Shown piece by piece: positions 33,001 to 39,856 of a stretch of 64,000 nt of DNA. The notes under the pieces were generated by a model. That model did no database searches, was not told the DNA's origin, and saw only the letters and a program-made list of their open reading frames with translations. Each line of letters starts with the position of its first letter. Position 1 is the first letter of the stretch. Location of the stretch: the NCBI GenBank assembly GCA_965248335.1, contig CBDFIY010000003.1:2378384-2442383 (forward strand), read 5' to 3'. The DNA is from CAKMZU01 sp965248335 (GTDB lineage Bacteria > Pseudomonadota > Gammaproteobacteria > Pseudomonadales > DT-91). Both the position numbers and the translations under genes were made by a program.

Positions 33001-35994
33001 ATTCGGTGCAACCACTTCACCATCAAGGGTTAATTGCCCTTCGTCCGGTAATGCGGTGATGGTGACCGATTCAAGCTGGCTATTTAATCCAACAAACGCA
33101 AAATCGTCGGATGCAAAGGTATGGCTGTCGCCACCTTCGATTTCCACTTCGCTATCTTTGCTTAACAGCGTGCTTTCAAAATTTCGGTCGTAATCAATGA
33201 TAATGTCATCAGTGGTCACGACGGTAGCGCCGGCTTCATTCGTCACCGCGATTTCGGTTTCAATAAAGAATTCGTCGCTGTAATCGGCAGGTGGTGTGAC
33301 GGTGAGCGATTCACCCCAATCCGATACATCTACCGGACTGCCATCCGTCACGAGGGTGTTTTCACCATCACTGATCACAGAACCTGCCGGAATATTGGAT
33401 AAGGTCGTTGTCACCGTATCGGTCTCGGCGGTTTCGCCGATATTGATGACCAATGCAATCGGTTCACCGGCTTCAGCCAATACCAGTGCTGGCATCTCGG
33501 CATTGTTTTCTTCGTTAGCTTTAACCGATAAATCATGCACCAATGGCGTGGTGTTAGCGGTATCACCTGTACTCACATCTTTAATGGTCACGGCCACTTC
33601 ACCGGTAGAGACCGCAGTAAAGTCGATACTCACGGGTTTCGTTGTGTCACTATCGATGTCAATCATTTCAGTCGCAATCACGCGTCCACTATCAACATCA
33701 ATAATATCGACTTGCAAGAGTGCAGGCTCTACCCCTTCGCGTGACACATCCAGCTCGGCGGTGTAGTTGACGGCCGGTAAGGTAGCGATGATCTGTGTCG
33801 CCTCGCCATTCTCGCCTTCAAAACGCATTACTTCGGCATCGGTATCAATAGTGACGCTTTCGGATAAGCCCCAATCGTCACTGCTCGACATATCACCACC
33901 GGCGCTGATATCGGCACCTAAGGTGAGGTCTTTAAAGACATCGTTTTCGAGTTCGACATTAACCGGCAGCGGCGGAACTTCAAGCGTTATAGCGTAGGGT
34001 TGGCTTTGTGATTGACCGTCTGAGACTGAAAATTGAAAACTTATTTCATCGTCATTCAATGCCTCACGGGTCACTTTGTAGGATAATTGTGATATATCCG
34101 CAGCCGGAATAAGTTGACCAACGTCTACGGCCTTACTTGAAAATTCAAGCACGCCTGTTACTGGCAAGGCTTCAATTTTCAGCGTTGTAAAGTTATCGCC
34201 CTCAGCATCCAAAAAGACGAAATCATCCAAAGAAAACGTATACTCTCCATTACTCGTTACGGAGACCTGCTTGCTTTCTGAAGTAGGCGCTTGGTTGGTT
34301 GACTGAACGTTCAGGGTGAATAAATACGTGTCGCTGCTTTCTGATCCATCGCTCACGGCGAATGAAAAATTTTGTGCTTGCGTGTCTGTGCTTGTCGCAC
34401 TCGGTCTAAAGGTTAACTGATCGATCTGCGTTTGATTGATGGCTTGGTCAACTAAGACAGCTTGCTCTTGAAAACGCAATTCACCGCCTGCCGGCAAACT
34501 TTTAATAACAATCGACTGCAGTGAATCTTTTATATCACTATCAATAAAAGCAAAATCATTACCGCTAAAGGTATAGGTACTGCCTGCATCAAGAGCAACT
34601 TGCTTATCTAGACTCGAAGGCGCTGCATTCGATTGCTCTACCGACTCTTTTATGTGAGAGAGCGCATCTTTTGAAAACGATGCGTATTCTTCACCCAAGT
34701 AATCTTGGGCCTCGGATAGAAGCGAAACGGCCTTCGGATCCATGACAAGCTCATTGCCAGTAAGTGTCATTGCCTCAACTAACTGGGCAACAACATCTGA
34801 TGTACTCAGTGCATTTTTATGTTCGAGCGCCGAAATAAACGCAAGAATTTCTCCCCCTTTGTTTCCAAGTGTCAGTTGATTGTTGGTATCGATAATAGGC
34901 TGGATAACGTAAGTGGTAATATCAACGCTTTCACCGAGAAGGCTTTCAGCAACTTTGGTGTTAATTATATTTATCTGACTAGAATTAAAATCGTCACCAA
35001 GTAATGCTTTTTGTTGCTCAATTAAATTGGCGGCAATAGTCGTTAGAGGGTTTATATTGATGACGGCACTGAGCTGATCTGTTGCCAAAACGGAGATGGC
35101 TTTAATGTCGCCATCCAGATCTTTAGGTAGCTTTGTTGATTCGTCAATATAATCAGGCGCATCAGAGCTATCGATGATACTTACGGTAAATTCATCAGGT
35201 CGCGTTGTTAAGGCGAGCGTGTAAGACCCGCTTGCATCCACTGCCGATACCTGTAAAACATTACCGAGGTTATCAACGAGTTGCGCACTCAATCCATGCG
35301 TACTCACCAAAGGGCCTAAGGTCACCTCGCCGGTAATGGCGATGACGTCTTCTGTGGTGACCTGCTCGGCGGGTTTACTCTCTTTAGCGTTTGGGTTTGA
35401 AGTTTCATTGTGCTCTTTGATATAGCGCCGTGTGGCAAGCCCCATCAGCCCCATACCTGTCACGCCAATAATGGCAATACTACCGAGACCTAATCCCAGC
35501 CAGCTAGAAGCATCGTCTGTTTTATCGGTTGCAGCCTCAGCAGGTGATGACTCAGATTCATCGATGCTATCGATTTCGTAATAGCTTTCAATGCCATAAT
35601 CCTTGACCGTTACCGCTAAAGATTCCTTATCACCGAAGAGATAAACAGCAGACGAACCATCATCCAGTGTTTGAAAGGGCTCTGTTGTAGCATCAATAGT
35701 AAAAATCGATTTATTAGGGTGTAGAAGCGTAAGCTCGGCATTTTCTGACGAATCCGCCGAAAAAAAGTTGCTTAACCTGAACTCTTTTCCGCCGAGACCT
35801 TTCCCTTCTGAAAGGACAAGGTCAACGCCTACCTTCCTGATAAGTATATTAGGAACTGGGGCATTAGGATCCACAGAGTTGAGTAACGAGAAAGACCCCC
35901 CATCACCTTTAATGTAATTTTTATTATTGACTATTTTATTATTTTTTAATAAAACAAAATCGAACACCCAAGAATCCGAATCCATTTTTTTCAT
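23980..35994 (-). CDS. giant tandem-repeat adhesin, N-terminal part
   Basis: The start is ATG 35994 (MKKMDSDSWVFDFVLLKNNK) and the frame is open for 4,004 residues until the frameshift near 24026. The N-terminal ~160 residues have no Sec signal peptide and resemble the layout of the neighbouring giant gene. A membrane segment follows (GLGSIAIIGVTGMGLMGLA, then RRYIKEH) at about residues 167-186, then an acidic linker, a carboxypeptidase-regulatory-like beta domain and a helical region. From about residue 490 cadherin-like repeats begin (first ~100-110-aa types, then the homogeneous 99-aa array from about 32.2 kb leftwards). Joined to 12877-23349 the protein would be about 7,700 residues. The inferred role is a long surface adhesin or biofilm protein anchored at its N-terminal end. 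Family membership is firm. The anchoring and export model is inference. Confidence 0.88.
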   Translation of the reverse strand: MKKMDSDSWVFDFVLLKNNKIVNNKNYIKGDGGSFSLLNSVDPNAPVPNILIRKVGVDLVLSEGKGLGGKEFRLSNFFSADSSENAELTLLHPNKSIFTIDATTEPFQTLDDGSSAVYLFGDKESLAVTVKDYGIESYYEIDSIDESESSPAEAATDKTDDASSWLGLGLGSIAIIGVTGMGLMGLATRRYIKEHNETSNPNAKESKPAEQVTTEDVIAITGEVTLGPLVSTHGLSAQLVDNLGNVLQVSAVDASGSYTLALTTRPDEFTVSIIDSSDAPDYIDESTKLPKDLDGDIKAISVLATDQLSAVININPLTTIAANLIEQQKALLGDDFNSSQINIINTKVAESLLGESVDITTYVIQPIIDTNNQLTLGNKGGEILAFISALEHKNALSTSDVVAQLVEAMTLTGNELVMDPKAVSLLSEAQDYLGEEYASFSKDALSHIKESVEQSNAAPSSLDKQVALDAGSTYTFSGNDFAFIDSDIKDSLQSIVIKSLPAGGELRFQEQAVLVDQAINQTQIDQLTFRPSATSTDTQAQNFSFAVSDGSESSDTYLFTLNVQSTNQAPTSESKQVSVTSNGEYTFSLDDFVFLDAEGDNFTTLKIEALPVTGVLEFSSKAVDVGQLIPAADISQLSYKVTREALNDDEISFQFSVSDGQSQSQPYAITLEVPPLPVNVELENDVFKDLTLGADISAGGDMSSSDDWGLSESVTIDTDAEVMRFEGENGEATQIIATLPAVNYTAELDVSREGVEPALLQVDIIDVDSGRVIATEMIDIDSDTTKPVSIDFTAVSTGEVAVTIKDVSTGDTANTTPLVHDLSVKANEENNAEMPALVLAEAGEPIALVINIGETAETDTVTTTLSNIPAGSVISDGENTLVTDGSPVDVSDWGESLTVTPPADYSDEFFIETEIAVTNEAGATVVTTDDIIIDYDRNFESTLLSKDSEVEIEGGDSHTFASDDFAFVGLNSQLESVTITALPDEGQLTLDGEVVAPNQVIAAEDLPQLVFTPDSGAASTGSSNFTFSVSDGVTSSAGQNMALAFSVVNSAPTVSDSTFIINEDARYQFTMSDFGYEDVEGDALASIQIISLPEVGTLTLNEALVSEGQIVDAANIMQLTFSPDLDAHGEGYARFSFTANDGAADSAEQTLTFDVTAVNDMPVLVNNNLTINEGESVTLTPANLHATDVDNDDADLTFTMSNLPQGSLSFTQQQLVDGEVTYIHDGSEIPPAYDISVSDGNVSTDPVAATIHFNSDNDAPTTSLVDLGSTNEDTVITLTTEQLIAQATDAEDDTLTVHTLALTDNGQGSLADNGDGSWQFTPAENFNGNDVALTYFINDGTENVEGSAVIDVVAINDAPTTSLVDLGNTHEDTATTITTTQLIAQAMDAEGDTLSVHTLSLTDNAQGSLTDNGDGTWQFTPAENFNGNDVALTYFINDGTENVEGSAVIDVVATNDAPTTNLVDLGSTSEDTAITITTAHLIAQASDAEGDTLSVHSLALTDNAQGSLADNGDGSWQFTPAENFNGNDVAFTYFINDGTENIEGSAVIDVVATNDAPTTNLVDLGNTSEDTATTITTAQLVASASDAEGDTLTVHTLALADNAQGSLTDNGDGTWQFTPAENFNGNDVALTYFINDGTENVEGSAVIDVVAINDAPTTSLVDLGNTHEDTATTITTTQLIAQAMDAEGDTLSVHTLSLTDNAQGSLTDNGDGTWQFTPAENFNGNDVALTYFINDGTENVEGSAVIDVVATNDAPTTNLVDLGSTSEDTAITITTAHLIAQASDAEGDTLSVHSLALTDNAQGSLADNGDGSWQFTPAENFNGNDVAFTYFINDGTENITGSAVIDITAINDIPVLGNNTLTISEGETVTLTSSHLSATDIDTDDGSLLFTLSSIQQGSITGGSDNGDATVSFTRQQLNDGAISFTHDGGETAPSFTVAVTDGELSTPLLATNIIFNSDNDAPTTSLVDLGNTSEDTEITITTAHLIASATDAEGDTLSVHSLALTDNAQGSLADNGDGSWQFTPAENFNGNDVAFTYFINDGTENVEGSAVIDVLAMNDAPTTSLVDLDNTSEDTAITLTTAQLIASASDAEGDTLTVHTLALTNNAQGSLTDNGDGTWQFTPAENFNGNDVALTYFINDGTENVAGSAVIDVVAINDAPATSLVDLGNTHEDTAITLTTAHLIAQAVDVEGDTLTVHTLALTDNAQGSLTDNGDGTWQFVPAENFNGNDVALTYFINDGTENVEGSAVIDVVAINDAPTTSLVDLGNTHEDTAITITTAQLIASASDVEGDTLTVHTLALADNAQGSLADNGDGTWQFTPVENFNGNDVALTYFINDGTENVEGSAVIDITAINDIPVLGNNTLTISEGETVTLTSAHLSATDIDTDDGSLLFTLSSIQQGSIAGGSDNGDATISFTQQQLNDGAISFTHDGGETAPSVTVAVTDGDLSTPLLATNIIFNSDNDAPVTSLVDLGNTHEDAATTITTAQLIAQATDAEGDTLTIHTLALVDNAQGSLTDNNDGTWQFTPAENFNGNDVALTYFINDGTENVEGSAVIDVVAINDAPTTSLVDLGNINEDTAITLTTAHLIAQAVDVEGDTLTVHTLTLTDNAQGSLTDNGDGTWQFVPAENFNGNDVALTYFINDGTENVEGSAVIDVVAINDAPTTSLVDLGNINEDTAITLTTAHLIAQAVDVEGDTLTVHTLALTDNAQGSLTDNGDGTWQFVPAENFNGNDVALTYFINDGTENVEGSAVIDVVAINDAPTTSLVDLGNTHEDTAITITTAQLIASASDVEGDTLTVHTLALADNAQGSLADNGDGTWQFTPAENFNGNDVALTYFINDGTENVAGSAVIDVVAINDAPATSLVDLGNTHEDTAITLTTAHLIAQAVDVEGDTLTVHTLALTDNAQGSLTDNGDGTWQFVPAENFNGNDVALTYFINDGTENVEGSAVIDVVAINDAPTTSLVDLGNTHEDTAITITTAQLIASASDVEGDTLTVHTLALADNAQGSLADNGDGTWQFTPVENFNGNDVALTYFINDGTENVEGSAVIDITAINDIPVLGNNTLTISEGETVTLTSAHLSATDIDTDDGSLLFTLSSIQQGSIAGGSDNGDATISFTQQQLNDGAISFTHDGGETAPSVTVAVTDGDLSTPLLATNIIFNSDNDAPVTSLVDLGNTHEDAATTITTAQLIAQATDAEGDTLTIHTLALVDNAQGSLTDNNDGTWQFTPAENFNGNDVALTYFINDGTENVEGSAVIDVVAINDAPTTSLVDLGNINEDTAITLTTAHLIAQAVDVEGDTLTVHTLTLTDNAQGSLTDNGDGTWQFVPAENFNGNDVALTYFINDGTENVEGSAVIDVVAINDAPTTSLVDLGNINEDTAITLTTAHLIAQAVDVEGDTLTVHTLALTDNAQGSLTDNGDGTWQFVPAENFNGNDVALTYFINDGTENVEGSAVIDVVAINDAPTTSLVDLGNTHEDTAITITTAQLIASASDVEGDTLTVHTLALADNAQGSLADNGDGTWQFTPVENFNGNDVALTYFINDGTENVAGSAVIDITAINDIPVLGNNTLTISEGETVTLTSAHLSATDIDTDDGSLLFTLSSIQQGSIAGGSDNGDATISFTQQQLNDGAISFTHDGGETAPSVTVAVTDGDLSTPLLATNIIFNSDNDAPVTSLVDLGNTHEDAATTITTAQLIAQATDAEGDTLTIHTLALVDNAQGSLTDNNDGTWQFTPVENFNGNDVALTYFINDGTENVEGSAVIDVVAINDAPTTTLVDLGNTHEDTAITITTAQLIASASDVEGDTLTVHTLALADNAQGSLADNGDGTWQFVPAENFNGNDVALTYFINDGTENVEGSAVIDVVAINDAPTTSLVDLGNINEDTAITLTTAHLIAQAVDVEGDTLTVHTLTLTDNAQGSLTDNGDGTWQFVPAENFNGNDVALTYFINDGTENVEGSAVIDVVAINDAPTTSLVDLGNINEDTAITHHCTSDCTSCGCGR

Positions 35995-36038
35995 AGTAGA
36001 GTACCCAACGAGATAAATTTATCGTTTAAATACTCTTA

Positions 36039-36047
36039 AATATAGCA
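36039..36047 (-). promoter_or_regulatory. putative extended -10 promoter of the giant tandem-repeat adhesin
   Basis: The minus-strand TGCTATATT lies 45 bp upstream of ATG 35994 and is followed by an AT-rich leader. The same motif sits 44 bp upstream of the second giant gene at 12746-12754. Upstream sequence (36050-36095) is very AT-rich. Confidence 0.5.
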
Positions 36048-36095
36048 ATAATTTTTTATTTTATTTTTTACAATTATTTTTATGAATAAAATAAA

Positions 36096-37113
36096 TTATT
36101 TTTTACTTTTACTTTTACTTTTACTTTTACTCTTCGAATAAATCGCAAGAGCAGCAACCAACGGAATCGTCACGCTTGCAGAAATCAGCGCAACTACAGC
36201 CCCGTATTTCTTGATTGCAGACTCATCAGGCAAGCGAGAAGTAATCTGACGCCACCCAGAAGGCGGCAACGCAGCCCTTCCATCCTTATCAAGAATAAGT
36301 GATTTCTTGTCCAGCGCCCGCTTCAAGTTCACCAATTGGGCGAGACCCAAATTACGATCAACGGATTGCGCAATGAGCGCATCAATCTTCTTTATTTGCT
36401 CTAATGTATCAAACGTCGAAAAATGCTTCCCATAAACAGGGTGATCAGCCATCACCTGAATAGATTCTTTTATCCACTCTGCATGCCTGAATGCGATATC
36501 ATAATGACCATCAATGACATCCTGAACAGAAATAAATTTAGCGTATTGGGCATCATCCCCTGATTTTGCAACAAAATCTTGGCTCACCCACAAAACCTTT
36601 CCTTCAACATCGGGATTAATATGCGCCCTCACATCCCAAAGAACGGCATCTTTTTTAGTTTGTAAATCTTCACTATGCAGGATACATGAATACATAAAGG
36701 CTTCTTTATCAACACCCACCGCCTCTTCCAGCAACTCCCTCAAAATGAAATTTGCATCTAACTTGCTATCCTTCATGCCGCCAGGCGTAGCCCAGCCATT
36801 CACATGCGGGCCATTCTTCCGCTTTATCAATAAAACTTCCACCTCACCTGTATCCGGGCTCATTCTAAAAACGACAGCATCGCCCGTAACTTGCTTTACA
36901 CCATCAAAATTTTTATAAACCCAGGAGTTTGTCACATCATTGACGGCCTCTGGGAATCCGGGGTGATAAAACACATCTCTCTTTGCAGCAAAAGATGCAC
37001 TTGAAGCAGCGACAAAAAGATAAAGGATAAAGGATAAAGGATAAAGGATAAAGGATAAAGGATAAAGGATAAAGGATAAAGGATAAAGGATAAAGGATAA
37101 ATAATTTTTTCAC
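36096..37113 (-). CDS. exported Nudix-like (NUDT9/TRPM2-type) protein, phase-variable signal peptide, out of frame here
   Basis: The continuous frame is 36096-36974 (GTG, 292 aa), but coding similarity extends further upstream. In the same frame LFVAASSASFAA-KRD precedes it, a typical end of a signal peptide. A GTG at 37113 begins MKKLFIL, a typical signal-peptide start, after a GGTG-type ribosome site. Between them lies an (GGATAAA) tract that leaves the two halves one base out of frame (139 nt apart), so removing one 7-bp unit would join them. The body has a Nudix-like box (GWATPGGM...RELLEEAVGV). The first Glu of the box is replaced, so hydrolase activity is uncertain. A C-terminal membrane helix (VVALISASVTIPLVAALAIY) is followed by an (SK)6-K tail encoded by another tandem repeat. 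It probably acts in the periplasm as a membrane-anchored protein with unknown substrate. Confidence 0.7.
36099..36134 (-). repeat. hexamer repeat encoding the Ser-Lys tail of the Nudix-like protein
   Basis: Four perfect ACTTTT units (36105-36128) plus degenerate copies on both sides encode SKSKSK at the extreme C-terminus and end at the stop codon. A 6-bp unit keeps the frame, so copy-number change would only lengthen or shorten the basic tail after the membrane helix. Confidence 0.8.
37019..37101 (-). repeat. (GGATAAA)n heptanucleotide tract, 11 full units plus 6 nt
   Basis: Perfect tandem heptamers fill 83 bp inside the signal-peptide region of the Nudix-like gene. On the coding strand the unit is TTTATCC, and three units encode FILYPLS, which is hydrophobic in frame. 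Because 7 is not a multiple of 3, each gain or loss of a unit changes the frame. With 10, 7 or 13 units the GTG at 37113 would be in frame with the Nudix body. With the 11 seen here it reads into a short Cys-rich tail ending at 36937. Confidence 0.9.
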
Positions 37114-37145
37114 TATAATCACCAAAATATTATTTAATATACTTT

Positions 37146-37166
37146 TTGACAATATAAAATTGTCAA
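37146..37166. promoter_or_regulatory. inverted repeat in the divergent Nudix/YjiH promoter region
   Basis: TTGACAAT-ATAAA-ATTGTCAA is a perfect 8-bp inverted repeat in an otherwise very AT-rich 140-bp spacer. The left arm contains TTGACA, which could be a -35 box. It may be an operator for one or both divergent genes. No regulator can be named. Confidence 0.4.
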
Positions 37167-37253
37167 GTTCACACAATATAACAACAAAATATATATTAAA
37201 AAAAAGACATATACATATATGATATATATCGTCATCAAAAAGAATTAACAAAC

Positions 37254-38606
37254 ATGAAAAAATACTGTTTATTTCTATTAAATATAGATAAATTAAAATT
37301 TTTTATATTTTCAACGTTAGGATTCATGTTTTTCTTATGCCCATACCCAACACAGGGCGGGGTATCAATCCCTGTTGCACACTTAGCCCACTTACTGACT
37401 CAGAAAATTCACCCTTGGATAACGGAGATATTACTTATCATTTTTTGGTTATCATCTATTGGCTCAATCGCAGCATCCTTATTTTTGCCTAAAACATACA
37501 ATAATGCTTGGATTTCAAAGGTATTTTGCCCTGGGTATACGGCATTATGCTTAAGGCTGCTCGGTGCCTGCTTTTTGACTCAATGCTACCTTTTAACCGG
37601 CCCTGATTTTATTTATTCGCCATCAACAGGCTTGTTACTCTACAATGACTTGCTCCCTATACTGCTTAGCGTTTTTATTTTAGCAGGCATACTCTTACCC
37701 CTTCTTCTCGATTTTGGCCTATTGGAATTTGTCGGCACGCTTGCAAGCAAAGTCATGCGCCCTCTTTTCAACTTACCCGGAAGGTCAGCCATAGACTGCC
37801 TCACCTCATGGCTAGGCGATGGCAGCGTCGGTGTCATACTCACCTCAAAACAATACGAGCAAGGCTATTACACACAAAAAGAAGCCGCTATTATCGCCAC
37901 AAACTTCTCTGCTGTATCCATCACCTTTTCACTCATTGTTCTGTCTCAAGTTAATTTGGGTGAGCATTTTTTTGCTTATTACTTAACCGTCTGCTTATGT
38001 GGCATTATTTGCGCACTTATTCTGCCTAGAATCCCTCCATTATCCCGAAAGAAAAGTGATTACGCCGACAGTAGCCACTCAGAGATTACCCATGATATAC
38101 AGCCTTCCGAAGGGCTCATCAGGCATGCGTACCAATTAGGATTAGAAAAAGCCAAATCAACAAACATTCTAGAATCATTACTTATTAATGGCTGTAAAAA
38201 TATTATTGAGATTGTTTTCGGGTTGCTACCAATCGTCATGGCAATAGGGACTGGCGTATTGGTAATTGCCGAATATACGGCATTCTTTGATCTCCTCGGA
38301 AAACCTTTTATCCCTCTGCTTGAGCTTTTGCATATCCCTGAAGCAAAAGAAGCATCAAAAACCTTATTAGCAGGATTCTCGGATATGTTTTTACCCTCGA
38401 TAATAGGTGCCCCCATACAAAGCCCCATTACACGTTTTTTTATTGCAACACTTTCAGTAACCCAATTAATCTATTTATCGGAAGTTGGTGCACTTATTTT
38501 GGGTAGCAAAATACCTCTTTCTTTTATTGAACTATGCATGATTTTTTTATTGAGGACATTTATCTCAATGCCAATCATTGCTTTAGTGGCACACCTGTAT
38601 TTTTAG
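37254..38606 (+). CDS. YjiH family nucleoside-recognition/gate-domain membrane protein
   Basis: A 450-aa integral membrane protein with about 10 hydrophobic segments. It has the gate-domain pattern typical of the YjiH/nucleoside-recognition family: a first half ending in LPGRSAIDCLTSWLGDGSVG, a charged central loop (about residues 265-300) and a second half with GLLPIVMAIGTGVLVIAEYT and SIIGAPIQSP. Members are predicted inner-membrane transporters or channels of unknown substrate. It is transcribed divergently from the Nudix-like gene and ends 92 bp before a MITE-like element. The ribosome site is weak (AAAGAA), and the start is supported by the MKK N-terminus. Confidence 0.8.
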   Translation: MKKYCLFLLNIDKLKFFIFSTLGFMFFLCPYPTQGGVSIPVAHLAHLLTQKIHPWITEILLIIFWLSSIGSIAASLFLPKTYNNAWISKVFCPGYTALCLRLLGACFLTQCYLLTGPDFIYSPSTGLLLYNDLLPILLSVFILAGILLPLLLDFGLLEFVGTLASKVMRPLFNLPGRSAIDCLTSWLGDGSVGVILTSKQYEQGYYTQKEAAIIATNFSAVSITFSLIVLSQVNLGEHFFAYYLTVCLCGIICALILPRIPPLSRKKSDYADSSHSEITHDIQPSEGLIRHAYQLGLEKAKSTNILESLLINGCKNIIEIVFGLLPIVMAIGTGVLVIAEYTAFFDLLGKPFIPLLELLHIPEAKEASKTLLAGFSDMFLPSIIGAPIQSPITRFFIATLSVTQLIYLSEVGALILGSKIPLSFIELCMIFLLRTFISMPIIALVAHLYF

Positions 38607-38697
38607 TTTCACACCTGTATTTTTGAGGCGTTAATTAATTTAAATTTCATTAACAAGGCGAACAAAAAGTAATAAATCATGCCACACTAAATACGTA

Positions 38698-38824
38698 TAT
38701 ACCCATCGGAATTGGAGATGCAAGAAGGCGGTAAGTGAGCGAACCCCCACGAGCACAAGTGAGTAAGTGATGGGGGTGAGCGAGCACAGCCAACACCCTT
38801 ACATCTTCAAGGGTGATCGGTATA
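38698..38824. mobile_element. MITE-like element with imperfect 23-bp terminal inverted repeats
   Basis: The left end begins tatacccatcgg and reads to ...ggagatg. The right end reads catcttc... and ends atcggtata. The two 23-bp ends are imperfect inverses. Inside lies a second inverted pair (aacccccacg / gatgggggtg) in a GC-richer, gtgagcgag-type sequence without coding potential. The 127-bp length and structure fit a non-autonomous element. Its right end is 33 bp from the start of the dioxygenase gene, so it now forms that gene's upstream region. Confidence 0.55.
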
Positions 38825-38857
38825 ACAATGCATTTTATCGTACTGGAGGATATAAAT

Positions 38858-39748
38858 ATGATTCTCAACGAATTAAAAGCACCGATTCAAATAATCAATA
38901 TGCCTGAGCTCGGCATAAACGCAAAACTTCTCTCTAAACAATTACGAGCCACCTACCGAGACGATTACCAATGGGATGATTATCATTACCGGCAATCAAA
39001 AATAAATTACATCGTAAAAAGCATTAATACCCAATCCTTGGGAAAAATCACTCATGATATATGGGATAGCTATTACCGAGGATCAATAACCGACGATACG
39101 TTATTAACGCATATTGAAAAATCTTTATCCTCAACACTCGCATGCAACATAAAAAAAATAAAACCTTCAAGAAAGCGTCTAATTTCAGCATACGAACTTA
39201 CCTATAAAGAACTTGAATGGCACATAAAAAGAACCCCAGCTGGTAAATTCAAGCAACCCTGTGGCGCATTAAAAAACAGTACAAAAATCACCAGCTACAA
39301 AACGGTAGAGCGCACATTCAAAGAGCTACCTACACATTTAGAAGACGACAGCCTTCACAAAATACTCACGTTTATCGCACAAAATCTGCAACAAAATTTA
39401 CAGATTCCGCCTCAACATATCCATATCACTGTTCATCATACGCTCGTTTTCTGTTACCCCGACGCACCCGGCAGTAACGCCCCCGAGGGCATCCACCAAG
39501 ATGGCATCGATTTTATTATCTCGGCATTAGTCATTGAACGTCACAACATCGAAGGCGGTACAAGTATTATCTTTGGGTGCAACGGCGAAACAGAGCTTAT
39601 GAAGGTCACACTACGTGAAGGGCAAGGCATCTTACAGCCAGACAAAAACAGCGAGCTTTGGCACTCCGTTACTCCCATAGCGTGCATTGACAAAACACAA
39701 GAAGGTTACCGATCTACACTGGGATTTGATATTTCTATTTTGGCTTAA
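38858..39748 (+). CDS. 2-oxoglutarate/Fe(II) dioxygenase family protein (PF10014-like)
   Basis: About 296 aa. I place the start at ATG 38858 because GGAGG lies 8 nt upstream; an earlier in-frame ATG at 38813 has none. The second half carries the facial triad: HQD in APEGIHQDGIDF (His and Asp) and a distal His in SELWHSVTPI. A basic residue in GYRSTLGFDI fits 2-oxoglutarate binding. The arrangement resembles the family that includes bacterial free amino-acid hydroxylases such as isoleucine dioxygenase. The N-terminal half is lysine-rich and unassigned. The substrate is unknown. The gene converges with modC and stands alone between a MITE and a tandem repeat. Confidence 0.75.
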   Translation: MILNELKAPIQIINMPELGINAKLLSKQLRATYRDDYQWDDYHYRQSKINYIVKSINTQSLGKITHDIWDSYYRGSITDDTLLTHIEKSLSSTLACNIKKIKPSRKRLISAYELTYKELEWHIKRTPAGKFKQPCGALKNSTKITSYKTVERTFKELPTHLEDDSLHKILTFIAQNLQQNLQIPPQHIHITVHHTLVFCYPDAPGSNAPEGIHQDGIDFIISALVIERHNIEGGTSIIFGCNGETELMKVTLREGQGILQPDKNSELWHSVTPIACIDKTQEGYRSTLGFDISILA

Positions 39749-39795
39749 AATAACACTGCTGGGGTAAGTGACATAACGAAAGAACTAAGTTTAAG

Positions 39796-39856
39796 CCATC
39801 GATACAAACCATAAAAACCACCAATACAGACTATAAACCATCAATACAGGCTATAA
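39796..39856 (-). repeat. three degenerate 20-22-bp tandem copies starting at the modC stop codon
   Basis: Units ccatcgatacaaaccataaaaa, ccaccaatacagactataaa and ccatcaatacaggctataa follow one another. On the minus strand the array begins with the last codon and stop of modC (TTATAG), like the array at the giant adhesin stop codon. It fills most of the 100 bp between the convergent modC and dioxygenase genes. I see no classical terminator there. Confidence 0.6.

Noticed and set aside
37019..37101. Heptamer tract considered as purely intergenic
   Set aside because: Signal-peptide start and end sequences flank it in frames that one unit change would unite, so it is better read as intragenic.
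36937..37251. A 104-codon minus-strand frame with hydrophobic repeats and a Cys-rich end
   Set aside because: It is the out-of-phase reading of the Nudix-like gene's leader through the heptamer tract, not a separate gene.
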